Positions 44,801 to 54,768 of a stretch of DNA of 64,000 nucleotides are shown here, piece after piece. How positions within the stretch are numbered: the first letter of the stretch is position 1; the number at the start of each line of letters is the position of its first letter. The stretch is from the NCBI GenBank assembly GCA_029531795.1, contig JAPEIS010000018.1, forward strand, positions 434,001-498,000, in the 5' to 3' direction. Under the pieces are notes generated by a model. The model had not been told where the DNA came from and did not search any database. It worked only from the letters and a program-made list of their open reading frames with translations. The DNA is from Sclerotinia nivalis. Taxonomy: Eukaryota; Ascomycota; Leotiomycetes; Helotiales; Sclerotiniaceae. The position numbers and the translations under genes are program-made.

Positions 44801-45405
44801 GAAGAAGCGTCCGGAGCTCGAGTGCTTTGATTCTTCATGCTCAGTCTCGGAGATTCATTCTTGATATTATCCTGTGCCAGAGAAACATGTCTACGAGAAC
44901 TTCCTCGAGATGAAGCTGGAGCAGGCGCTTCTGTCTGTACCGAAGGTTCTTTTGAAGGTAGCTGAGAACATTGCTGGGAGGACTGCTCGGAAGGTTGCTG
45001 AGAAGGTTGCTCGGAAGTCAATTCAGGAGATTCTTCGGGAGGTTGTTCTACCCTCACGCCATCAGCTGTCACAAGTTCGTAGTAGTAGCGCTCTGTGACA
45101 CGTCTCTTTTTCTTTGGTCGATCATCAATATCGTAATCATTAATTTCCCACGGAGGATTCTCAAGTGCAGCATCAAATTGGGCTTGAATCATGGAATAAA
45201 GCCCATTTTCAGAACGAAAATCCTACCATGTGGGTCAGCAGTTAAACATTAAGTAATGGATAGATTGCTGTCCACTTACGGGAATTCCGACATTCGTACT
45301 GATACCAGCTCCTGTCACAACCACAACTTTCCTAGATTTGGCAAGGATATCTGCAATCTCCTGTAATTCTGCAGCGGAGTTTGGTACAACATTGATTGTC
45401 GGCAT
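41806..45405 (-). CDS. HST4: Sirtuin (HST3/HST4-type NAD-dependent deacetylase) with internal Zn(II)2Cys6 domain
   Basis: Exons 45405-45280 and 45222-41806 (intron GTAAGT...TAG, phase 0), 1180 aa. Exon 1 ends VVVVTGAGISTNVGIP and exon 2 begins DFRSENGLYS, the NAD-binding signature of sirtuins. The fold resumes only near residue 572 (KGKDLFDSVIWSDPFSTSVF), with VRNYTQNIDCLEEREGL near 630, catalytic His in VLLHGSLRKLRC near 690, zinc Cys pairs CGVC and CPSC, and LLILGTSLRVHGLK and VIFVNQTK. Hst3/Hst4 remove H3K56 acetylation in yeast. The roughly 510-residue insert contains a canonical Zn2Cys6 motif (residues 287-315: CDRCRVRKIKC, CEPC, C; spacing 2-6-6-2-6), preceded by degenerate SLAQD repeats and Gln/Pro-rich sequence. 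The C-terminal 350 residues are disordered. The single unbroken frame argues against two fused gene models. Confidence 0.88.
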
Positions 45406-46913
45406 TGTGGCAGTAATATAAACAGACCGTCACTGCTCTGGTTCTTCCTTTCCTTTCTTCTTAACAATTCGAGTCTCGAGTGACACCGCTTCCACACCCG
45501 GCGTTCTGGTATCCCAGGGCTAGTGTCTTGCGCTTGTTGAATATGCGATCAAGACAGTGTATCTGAACTTCAGGTCATTTCGGAGACGATACACCACTTC
45601 AGACGAGGTAAAATAGGGGATATGCTGCTTAATTCTTATGCGTGGTGAATCCAGATTCTCCCAGCGAATGTTGCAACTTGAACGGTTCTGAATGCCCCGG
45701 GGCCTTGGAAGTCTTCGATCCCCGCCGAAATGCAAATAACCAAATCAAGCTCCCAATTAACGCCAATGACTCCCAATTATGATTTTGTTCCGTGAGTGTG
45801 CGTGCTGTGTTGTCAAAAAGTGGATGGGTCGCCGAAGAAAGCAGATCTCTGTCTGTCCAATTCAAATGGATGCTTTAACAAGTCTTTTGGATCGAATATG
45901 CCAGGAATTAGATGACTTTAGAGCAATTATTTCTCTTCCCAAAGGGTAAATATCGCAAATGATTCGAGACTCGACGCGCAGACCGATCCTTTAGCCTTCC
46001 AACTTCTATTAAAGGTTGATGTCAAGTTCGAATCGATTCTTTCTTGGATAGTCTCCTCCCTGATTCACCCTCCAAAGCTTTCGAAGATGGTTACAATCGA
46101 TCGATTCTTATCAAAGAAGGATCCCGCTGGCAATGTGTTGTTGATTATTGTGTTTACTTTCATCTAAAGATTCTGGTCCTTTGAAGGGTAGACGCGATGT
46201 GTTGCCGACATCAACCGCGTTCTGCACGGACCATCGAATCCCCCACACAATTGTCAGCCCTCAGCCCTTTCACTCCTCACATCTGCCTTCCTATCTTCCT
46301 TGATCTTTTCTATCTCATCGATGCTGTCTTTTCTGTTCATTAATTTCAGCTGTCAGCAGCTACTATGAAGTTTTTGAGCTTCATCAAACTTCTGGAGTAG
46401 GAATACCATACCAAGTGGTACTAGAATATGGCACGTAGCTATTACTCACACTGACTGGTGAAATGTGGGACAGGATCATATGCCAGAAGTTTGCTGCTTG
46501 TCCATCTATGAAAACAAGAGATCTGCTGTTCTCTTCATACTTCTAATTTGTGCAACTGCTATCATTAAGTCTTATATACTCTCTTAGATTGCCTTTCTAT
46601 ATATATCGTGTGTTTGCAGGACAAGCAATGAACTGTACGGGATATTACTGTTATGAACATGACCAGGTATGACTACTATCATTGTTGGCAGACTAAAACT
46701 GTATGCTCTGTTCTGCTAGCCAAGTGAGTCTCAAAGAGTTGACAGCAGTTTAAATAGCAAGGTTTGGTGGCTTTAATCAGTCCAACTGAGTCAAACATGG
46801 CTATTGCCATCAATATATGTAGTCATTATGTGATGGACTTTGGAAGTTTTCTTATCCTTTTCATTTATCAGCTTAGTGATTGTATAAATTGAAATCCACT
46901 GTTCTCTTTCAAT
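45406..46913. other. Divergent intergenic
   Basis: 1.5 kb between the sirtuin start (-) and the aromatic-rich gene (+). It includes a possible upstream mini-frame at 46628-46668 followed by GTATGA, which might be a 5' UTR exon of the downstream gene. Otherwise nothing is recognised. Confidence 0.4.
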
Positions 46914-47618
46914 ATGCCAGAAAAGAAGAAAAACCTACAATTCATCTGGCCGAAAGATGGGCCCAAAGGTCGCAGTGGTCATCGAGGATTTTTGGGAAGA
47001 CTGAACAACATTGTAACAAATCGAGGGCCAGATATTTTCGTTGGAAAACAAGGAAGTAGGATTAGTCCCGATCGTTGGCAGAATTGGTAAAGTCTTGCAT
47101 CCAGATATGGCCCTACAATTTATCTGACTTTCCAATAGGGACTCTTACCATGATGAACATAAGCATATCCAAGAAATAACCGGAGCCTTCTCAAGAGATT
47201 TCAAAAGATATGATCCATATACCCGGAAATATGTCGAATGGGAACAAGCTCAAGATTGGAACGGGTATGGCGTCGCAAATAATCCATGGGAATATCCACG
47301 CTTAACTGCAGATGAATTTGCCAAAATTTACCGGGCCTATCATCGAGGTCATCGAATTGATCCTTCCAAGTTCAAAGATTGGAATCATGCTGGTCCTAAT
47401 GTAAGCTAATCTTATAAGGCGGAACCATTAGTTACTAATACTTGATACAGAGGTTCAGACAAGAATATGATAGTTTTTGGCAAGGAGCGCATCGAAGAGG
47501 AGAAAATTATAAATATGGCTGGAACCATTTGAGGGGTGAAAATAATCCATGGATGAGGATGCATCAGGAATGGCCTACTGATCTCGAGGATTGGATGGCG
47601 CTTCGTGGGATGTATTAG
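46914..47618 (+). CDS. Aromatic-rich 200-aa protein of unknown function, three exons
   Basis: Exons 46914-47086, 47139-47400, 47451-47618; 200 aa. Donors GTAAAG and GTAAGC, acceptors TAG and CAG, and a TACTAAT branch site in intron 2 all keep frame. It starts MPEKKKNLQFIWPKDG. The chain is rich in Trp, Tyr, His, Arg and Asn: DPYTRKYVEWEQAQDW, GVANNPWEYPRLTADEF, IYRAYHRGHRIDPS, EYDSFWQGAHRRGENY, LRGENNPWMRMHQEW. NNPWEYP and NNPWMRM with following aromatic/basic stretches suggest an internal duplication of about 80 residues. No signal peptide, membrane helix or known domain. Each exon is short, so simple ORF calling misses it. Confidence 0.72.
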
Positions 47619-50498
47619 GCACGTATGGTATATTTGATCCTTCACGATAGGGGGATTCTTGAAGTTAATTCTTTGTTTGTTCGAGTGTATATTTGTTATT
47701 GGATTTTCATTACGTTACAAATGAAACATATAATACCTAATAGCTAGGGATGGTGGCTCAATCTCCATAGTCATAGTGACGGATCATCAATGTAGTGGGA
47801 GAGTCACTCACTACTAGTATCTCTATTCCATTGAAATCTCAAAGTGGAATTTACAGATACCGCGCTGCACCTGTATTGATCAATCACGAACAATCCGAGA
47901 TATGCCCTCTACAACGCTCAGCGGCGAGATCAAAATGCTGGCATGGCAAGAAACTAGATCTCACAGATTCTAAGTCTGATATCACAAAACAACATTTAAA
48001 TAGATAAAACAAAATATCCATACGAGAACCCTAAACCGAAACACAAGAACTCGCAACAACATAATATGATCCATCATATCTCCCCAAATACCAAGCAAAC
48101 CCAATACTCCCATCTCACCTACAAACCTATGCTCGCCATCTTTGCCAGTTATGCTGAATATCAGAGACGAAAAATGCGCATTGTAATGTATAAACCAGCA
48201 GCAAAAACAGCATGTCAGTCAAGAATATATTCTGCATGAAATTGTTTGCACGGCTCGAAAACCTAATGGAAGAGCATTCACACCAATAAAAATGAGAGCA
48301 AGAGGGAATACAGCGAAGGCTAGACGCGCTAGCAGGAATGCATGATAGAAATCACACCCACTACCAATAATCTAATTCATCTCAACTAGAAACACAAGCT
48401 CGCAATTCCGACGCCATCACAGCTCTTCAATTAGATTGATTTATTTCCCCTAACAAAGAAGACGCGAACGCTTCTAAAACATAGACTCGAGCAAACTCGA
48501 TAAATCGGAGTTTCGAGACATATGTTGATATGATATTTTTCGACAGATTCTTATAGATTCGTTGGGATAAAATGCACTATAAGATTACATACAACACTTC
48601 AATATCCCAAAGAAACCACGATATCGAGGATGACTTTGTAATCTTAATCTTACTTAAAAGTACCTCAGTTTCTACACTGGTAAATGCGCATATGGGGACT
48701 AGCATTGCGTCATGCATCCTGCATCATACATAGCTTTAAAAAATTTGATACCGAGTCACGATGATCGTAATCGTAATCGTAGATGATTCTCGAGGTGATT
48801 GTAATCTTATTTAGCCTTCGATACCCACATCCTACAGTCCAAAGATCCCGATCTATTATCATGAGATGAGATTATATTTTTGATTGTCTGACAAAGGTGT
48901 GTGTGTGTGTGATATTTTTCGTCCGAGGCTTTGTGCGAAGCACAGACCTCAAATTCCCAATTGGGATAAAGGACACCAGGGGAGGAAGGCCCCTGGGTTT
49001 CTGAACTAGCTATATAAAAACCCTTTTCAGGGAAAAATGCTAACTTAATGAATGTGTTATGTATTTTAGCAGGGTTTATATGATTATTATTGTATATTGA
49101 GTTAATCTCTTGAACAGATATATCAATTGTTCTTTTCAATACAATAGATCGTTTTCAATCTATATAATCTCTCTCCCCTAATCTGTATCCTCTATAGTAT
49201 AATCAAATATTCTAATCGTTTTCCCTTTCATTCTTTATAACAATCCGTTTCTATACGAAATCTTATAACCAATTGTAATCCAAGGATATCCTCGAGTCTG
49301 CCTTTGCAAATTAAAATTCATTCGAGTATCGTTGTCCCTTTATTCTCTTTATTCTTTTGTAATTTCCTACTATCTACTTCTACTACAAATCGAGATTGTA
49401 ATAAATTTCAGATTCGAATCGTTCAGGACGTCGAAGAAGACTAGTTCCCAGGCTGGGGTTATTATTTTCTTCCGATGTGAAAATCCTGCAAAGTACTTCA
49501 GAGAAATCAATCGTTTATATCGATAATCGTACAGAGCATCAAATCGTATGTCTAGTTAGGATGAGTGATGGTTTTGTTGCTAATTGTCATTATCGCAATA
49601 TAGTCCTCTGTTCTGGTTGTTGTTGATTAGTGAAATGAAATGAAAAATTTTTCGTCTTTATAAAAAACCCCAATTCTCAACCCAATCCAGCCCTTCCAGC
49701 TCTGCTACGTATTCTCTCGTCAGCTCAGATGAATGCCAAAAGCATCACCAGTTCGTAGCCAGCACCGCGTACAGGTGAGAGATCCGTCTTCGCCGGCCGT
49801 CTGGCAAAGGTAGGCCAGTTGTGGTAGTAGTAGAGGTAGTGGCAGTCATATGGCTTGCTCTATATCTGCACTGTATTGCAGCTATCACGAAACTTGGAAC
49901 AGCTGCGGTAAACTTCCAGCCCCTCGAAACAAACTAGTCGCCTCATATCCGGGTGGACGGGAATTTGCAGACAATTGGCAACGAAATGGTAGATACCCTC
50001 AGGACATCGTAAGCCATGCTCTCGAGGTAATTCTATGTATAAACATGGGAACTATCTTGTAAGGCATGGCTCCCTGCACTTTTTATAATTAATCAAGCAT
50101 TGTGACTTGGATTTGAAAATGCCACCGATCAACTGCAGAAAAGTTTTGGGCATTTCTTTGGCAATATGATGGGCAATTGTCATTCATCTTATGATTTCAT
50201 TTATTCCCTCAAATCTTCCCCTTCCTTTAACGCAAAGCCCTACCACACTTCCTCACCCTCATTCCCTCTCAACTCCCTATTCCACCCAAGAGTATTCTTA
50301 AGACAACCCCTGCAACTCAACCCTAAACACCCATCTCACCCCTCTTCCCCTCCCTTATATTTAGTCTTTCCTATAATACTTACCAACTTCTATACTCCCT
50401 ACTCCCATTCCATCATACATAGAACCATCTCAAATCATTCCCCAAGAATGACTTTCCACCCAACCATCTTCCACCCAACCATCTCCCTCCCTCACCAT
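47619..50498. other. 2.9-kb convergent gap without a recognised gene
   Basis: It lies between the 3' ends of two convergent genes, long for such a gap here. It has a GT-dinucleotide run near 48897-48911, many short hairpin-prone stretches and C-rich sequence near 50450-50500. Frames (e.g. 48807-49139 minus, 49850-50062 plus) show no domain or clear splice partners. A non-coding transcript is possible but not demonstrable. Confidence 0.4.
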
Positions 50499-52595
50499 CT
50501 ATCTCACCAACCCCCAAATCTCATTCCACCTCCTCCAATCCCCCTCAATCGGTCCATCCAACTTCCCAAACCTTGCCGGTTCCCCAGTATTAGCCTCCGG
50601 CAAACAAATCCACTCCCTTACACTCCCTGGCATTTCTTCTCTCACATGGCTTATACATAGAAGTGCTTGATTCTTGTTCAATCCTTTGATCTTCACATTT
50701 CCTTCTTTTGAGATATTTGATTCGATGAGTTGGAGTTGAGATGGTTTTGTTCCCGTTGTATTAGTAGAGTGTTCTTCTTGAACGTGAGCAGATTGTTTTT
50801 CTTCGCCATGAGCTAGAAAGAGAAGACATCGATCGCGAATACCATCATCCATACCGCTAAATGCTTCGTCAAGAATGACGAGGTCTGGTGCTTTAATGAT
50901 GGCGCGGAGAAATAGAGCCACTCTTTGGGATGAAAATGGCATTTCGCGGAATAAAATATCATCGGCCCATTTGGTTGGTTCGTTGGGACCAAGTTGAGTA
51001 GTGGCTCCTCCTAGTCTCAGATCTTGTTCAAACCATCGCAAAGCTGCATCTATGCGCTCTTTCGCATTATCATTCAATTTCGGTACACCCATAAAAGTAT
51101 CTGCCCATGCATTGGCGAGAACTTTCCTTAGAGTCAAGTGGCGAGGAATATGATTATGAATTTCTGGACTTGAGTGACCTATTCTTGACTGCAAATCAAA
51201 AATCGATATTCCAGGTTTACCAGGTTCTGGTAGTCTGGATCTACCAAATAGACGAATAGGAAGAGAGTAGGTTTGAGGGTGATCAGAACATATTAGAGAT
51301 AGAAGTGTTGTTTTTCCAGAACCGTTTGGACCGAAAATACCCCATCTCTCACCTCGTTTGACGTTCCACCATAAACCATCTCTTTTGACACCATCTACAT
51401 TTTCAATCCAGTTTCCAAGTACAGATTTATCTCCATACCTCACCCGAGCACCTTCCATCTCTATTAATGCCTCCCCCGTCTCTAGTGGTTCAACATCATT
51501 CAAGGGGTAACCATCTCGACTCATTGGACCTGTCTTCTCTGGACTTTTCTGCTTGGTGAAAGTCGCGTTTTCTTCATAGTTCGGCTGTTCAATCCCATTC
51601 AAAGTTAATTTCCGACCAATCTCCTTCAAAGATGACGGAGTCAAATGAAGATTAAAATCATCCCTCCCATCTTCACTTCTTCCAACATGTTGTCTCAATT
51701 GACTCAAAACATCATCCTTCGGTCCCAAGAAAGCAACTTCACAATTCCCCTTTAAATATACTAAATCTGTAATCCAATGCGGTATAGGATCCTGAGGTCT
51801 TAAAGACAACACAAGTCTTGGAGTATTCGCCTTAGCCAACCGATGTAACATTGGACTCAAGGTCAACAATGTAGGAGGATCCAATCCCATAAAAGGCTCG
51901 TCCAGTAACAAAACCTCAGGATTCTCCAATAATGCTCTTGCAATCCTCGATCGTCTCGTTTGTCCATTACTCAAATTCGATACCGGCATATTCAGTAATT
52001 CCTCCAGTCTTAAATCCTTTATAACACGTGCAAGAATTTCATCATCTAATACACCATTATCGATCTTTGTAGAAGGATTGAGTTCCGTGTTCCCTTGTAG
52101 ATAATCCCATACACTAAAATCCGTATCCTCTCTCCTCGACTCATATCTCGCACTCAAATATGCACTTTTAGGAGCCTGTTTCCCCAATCCTTGTTCCCCA
52201 TCAAATCCCACATATTTAATCGCCTTACTCGGTGTTCGCAGCTTGGAATTCTTCGCCGCAATAGCGTCGCTGCTAAGGTATGGGTAAGATCGCGCAGTTG
52301 GAGGAATACACAAAAGGCCTCCCCTTAGAATTTGCAATAATGTAGTTTTCCCAGATGATGAAGCTCCAAGTATAGCCCAGTGTTTCTCTCTTTCCGAAAA
52401 TGAAGGTATTTCAAATTTTAGCTTCTCGAACAAAGGAGGATTCGTGTGTCCGACGACATGGTGTGAATTAGGATGATGGCGATAGAATGTGCCATTGTCA
52501 ATTCTAACAATTGGCGGATGAACTGTACTTGTACTTGTACCATATCGACGCAATGGCAATAAAGCCTTGCGATTCCATATCATGGGTCTCCCCAT
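50499..52595 (-). CDS. Tandem ABC ATPase without membrane domain (YDR061W-like)
   Basis: Single exon, 698 aa from the ATG at 52595; the frame is open further upstream to 52718, but MGRPMIWNRKALLPLRRYGT fits better and resembles a mitochondrial presequence. Two nucleotide-binding domains are present. NBD1: Walker A GASSSGKTT near residue 75, signature LSNGQTRR near 206, Walker B VLLLDEPF near 228. NBD2: Walker A GPNGSGKTT near 421, Walker B LVILDEAFSG near 575, but the signature is degenerate (FSSQRVALFLR). No membrane helices, so it is not a conventional transporter; it resembles yeast YDR061W, whose function is poorly known. It is divergent from UMP1 with 569 bases between starts. Confidence 0.82.
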   Translation of the reverse strand: MGRPMIWNRKALLPLRRYGTSTSTVHPPIVRIDNGTFYRHHPNSHHVVGHTNPPLFEKLKFEIPSFSEREKHWAILGASSSGKTTLLQILRGGLLCIPPTARSYPYLSSDAIAAKNSKLRTPSKAIKYVGFDGEQGLGKQAPKSAYLSARYESRREDTDFSVWDYLQGNTELNPSTKIDNGVLDDEILARVIKDLRLEELLNMPVSNLSNGQTRRSRIARALLENPEVLLLDEPFMGLDPPTLLTLSPMLHRLAKANTPRLVLSLRPQDPIPHWITDLVYLKGNCEVAFLGPKDDVLSQLRQHVGRSEDGRDDFNLHLTPSSLKEIGRKLTLNGIEQPNYEENATFTKQKSPEKTGPMSRDGYPLNDVEPLETGEALIEMEGARVRYGDKSVLGNWIENVDGVKRDGLWWNVKRGERWGIFGPNGSGKTTLLSLICSDHPQTYSLPIRLFGRSRLPEPGKPGISIFDLQSRIGHSSPEIHNHIPRHLTLRKVLANAWADTFMGVPKLNDNAKERIDAALRWFEQDLRLGGATTQLGPNEPTKWADDILFREMPFSSQRVALFLRAIIKAPDLVILDEAFSGMDDGIRDRCLLFLAHGEEKQSAHVQEEHSTNTTGTKPSQLQLIESNISKEGNVKIKGLNKNQALLCISHVREEMPGSVREWICLPEANTGEPARFGKLDGPIEGDWRRWNEIWGLVR

Positions 52596-53164
52596 TGCGC
52601 ACTCGTATAGTTGAAATGTCCATCTTGAAGAAAAGAAAGTTGACTCAACTTTTATTAGAAGTAAAGAGAGCCGACCCCGGAACGCGGGGAAAGCTTTTGA
52701 TGTACCTGGGCTTATCACTAGAAGCCAATACTTACTTATAAGCTACCTGAGTATTTTGAGCAATAATAGAATAACTTAAGAACATGATAATTACTTCATG
52801 TTGAAGTCCAATAAAAATATGAAGCAGACCTACTATCAATTACCAAAATGAAAGCATAGAGAATACACCGACGAATTAATATCCATTTTCATTCGTAATT
52901 CAATTCTCCAGATAAATCTTCTGTGATAAGCGATTACAGCCTTCCTTACCCAAAACCTTAGCGCGCCTGATTCCGCCCGTTCCAATTCGCGCTTACACGT
53001 CCCTGGTGCAGCCTGAAGCTCTCTCTACAATAAACAGCTCCTCCATCCATTACATCAAATCCAAGCTTCCCAACCACAACTGCGAAACCCTCACACCATC
53101 AACTTTTTCGAATAGATACTACACGCAACTACTCTCTAAGTTACAAATAAGAATTTAGTTCATC
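52596..53164. promoter_or_regulatory. Bidirectional promoter region, ABC ATPase / UMP1
   Basis: 569 bases between two divergently oriented start codons. It includes a GC-richer patch (GCGCGCCTG near 52970) and a pyrimidine-rich leader before UMP1. The role is inferred only from position. Confidence 0.5.
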
Positions 53165-53770
53165 ATGGTAAGTTTCACTTCATCTCTATCTACTCACCTT
53201 TATCCTCATTCATCTATCTCTATCAATAAACAAACAAATATCCAAACTCTTCCTCTACATTTCCAACTATACATCCACCTAAAATCCCCAACTAACATAC
53301 CCTCTCCACAGGCAATGCGCATCGTCCCCGCCTCCGGCCACACAAGCACGCATTCACACCTACAAGCCGCCTCCCTCGGTGCCCCCTCCGCCCCCGGCCT
53401 CCACGACACCCTCCGCCACGGCGTCGGCCCCACGCAAACCTCCTCCCTCAACTCGACCCCCGACTCCTCCCACCCCCTCGAAACCCGCCTCAAAAGATGG
53501 GAAGCAACGCAAGAATCCCTAAAAATGGCCGGCCTGCGTCGAACCTTCGGCATGAGCGAGCCCATCCGCAGAGGAATGGAATTAAAGATTACGCGCGAGG
53601 GAGAATGGAGACCGCTTGCGTTGGGGGGAGGGGGACCGGGTGTTCATGAGGAGATTTTGAGGGGGAGTGATGCGACGATTTCGTGGGAGGATGTTTTTAG
53701 AGGGGATGAGATGAGGACTTTACCGGGTTTTCATGAGGAGGTTGAGAGGAAGGTTAAGATGGGTTTTTAG
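53165..53770 (+). CDS. UMP1: Proteasome maturation factor Ump1
   Basis: Exon 1 is only the start codon (53165-53167). Intron 53168-53311 (GTAAGT...CACAG, with an ACTAAC branch site). Exon 2 53312-53770. The product is 153 aa: M-AMRIVPASGHTSTHSHLQ. Family motifs: GLHDTLRHGVGPTQTSS, PLETRLKRWEATQESLKM, RRTFGMSEPIRRGMELKI and SWEDVFRGDE near the end. Ump1 is a short-lived chaperone of 20S proteasome assembly, degraded on completion. The intron is 144 nt, a multiple of three and stop-free, so retention would give a 201-aa protein with a Ser/His-rich leader. Exon 2 switches sharply from C-rich (to about 53520) to G-rich (from about 53600). Confidence 0.92.
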   Translation: MVSFTSSLSTHLYPHSSISINKQTNIQTLPLHFQLYIHLKSPTNIPSPQAMRIVPASGHTSTHSHLQAASLGAPSAPGLHDTLRHGVGPTQTSSLNSTPDSSHPLETRLKRWEATQESLKMAGLRRTFGMSEPIRRGMELKITREGEWRPLALGGGGPGVHEEILRGSDATISWEDVFRGDEMRTLPGFHEEVERKVKMGF

Positions 53771-54768
53771 ATTGGGGGGATTGTGGTCATTTTATTCGGT
53801 GAGCTTCATCGTTTGGAATGGAGTGGAATGATTTGGTCTGGTCTGAAATGATACAACGAGTCAAGATTGATGGAGCATCTTCATACTGCAAAGGCGATAT
53901 GAATGAATGGCAGATTAGCATTTGGGGAATAAGAAAGAATAGACAGCTATCCTTCCTTGCTGGCTTGCTTGTACACAATCCAATTCAGTCCTATCATACA
54001 AATACCAAGTCTACCGATGAGATTACGTCAAGAAAACCCATCCCATATACCATACCATACCTCTCAAGAAGTGATCACGAATGACAAATGCAAATGGAAC
54101 GATGATCCCGCATCCACCAAATCGAAATCATAACCTCACACAAGGAAACCCGGCAAAAAAAAACCCTCACAAATATAATATAGTAAACGTGCGTTCTATC
54201 CAGAACATTTGTATTCGTTCTTCTGGTCCCTACGTTCCTAAGTCCTAAGTTCCATTTCCCAATTCCGACCATATTGCTCGCTCGCTATCAATCAAAACAT
54301 TCGGTGATCACTATTCGCCATCCGCCATCCATCCATCCATCCATTCGTACCTCCGCCGTTCCTTCACATACAAACTTTCCAATCCACATAACATTCCATA
54401 CATCTTATTATACACAACTATGACCACTCCCTCCCCCTTCAATATCACATCTCTCCCCTCCAATCATGTATTAACAGGCTCAACAACCGAAATGCCATAA
54501 TCCTTTTAAACGCTAGAAAAACCGAACAAAAGCAAAAAATAATCCTTCAATTCGAACCCATAACGCCCTTCTCGCTGTCACTCGTAACTAGCTGTAAAAT
54601 TCCGTTCCGCTGGATGATTAAGACGTGACAATAAATATGTGCTAGTAGTGGTGCTATATGTTTTGTTTGTTCGATGCATTGAAGATGCACGCATGTAACT
54701 TTTTCCCTTCCTTTGCTTTTCACAGACTAGGGTTGTACTCGGAAATGGCGATTGTAAAGGATCAGATA
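53771..54768. other. Convergent intergenic
   Basis: 1 kb between the UMP1 stop and the UBL gene stop. A short (CCAT)n microsatellite lies near 54330-54345. No gene is supportable. Confidence 0.45.

Noticed and set aside
50166..50660. 164-codon plus-strand Pro/His/Ser frame
   Set aside because: Arises from C-rich sequence overlapping the 3' end of the ABC gene in antisense.
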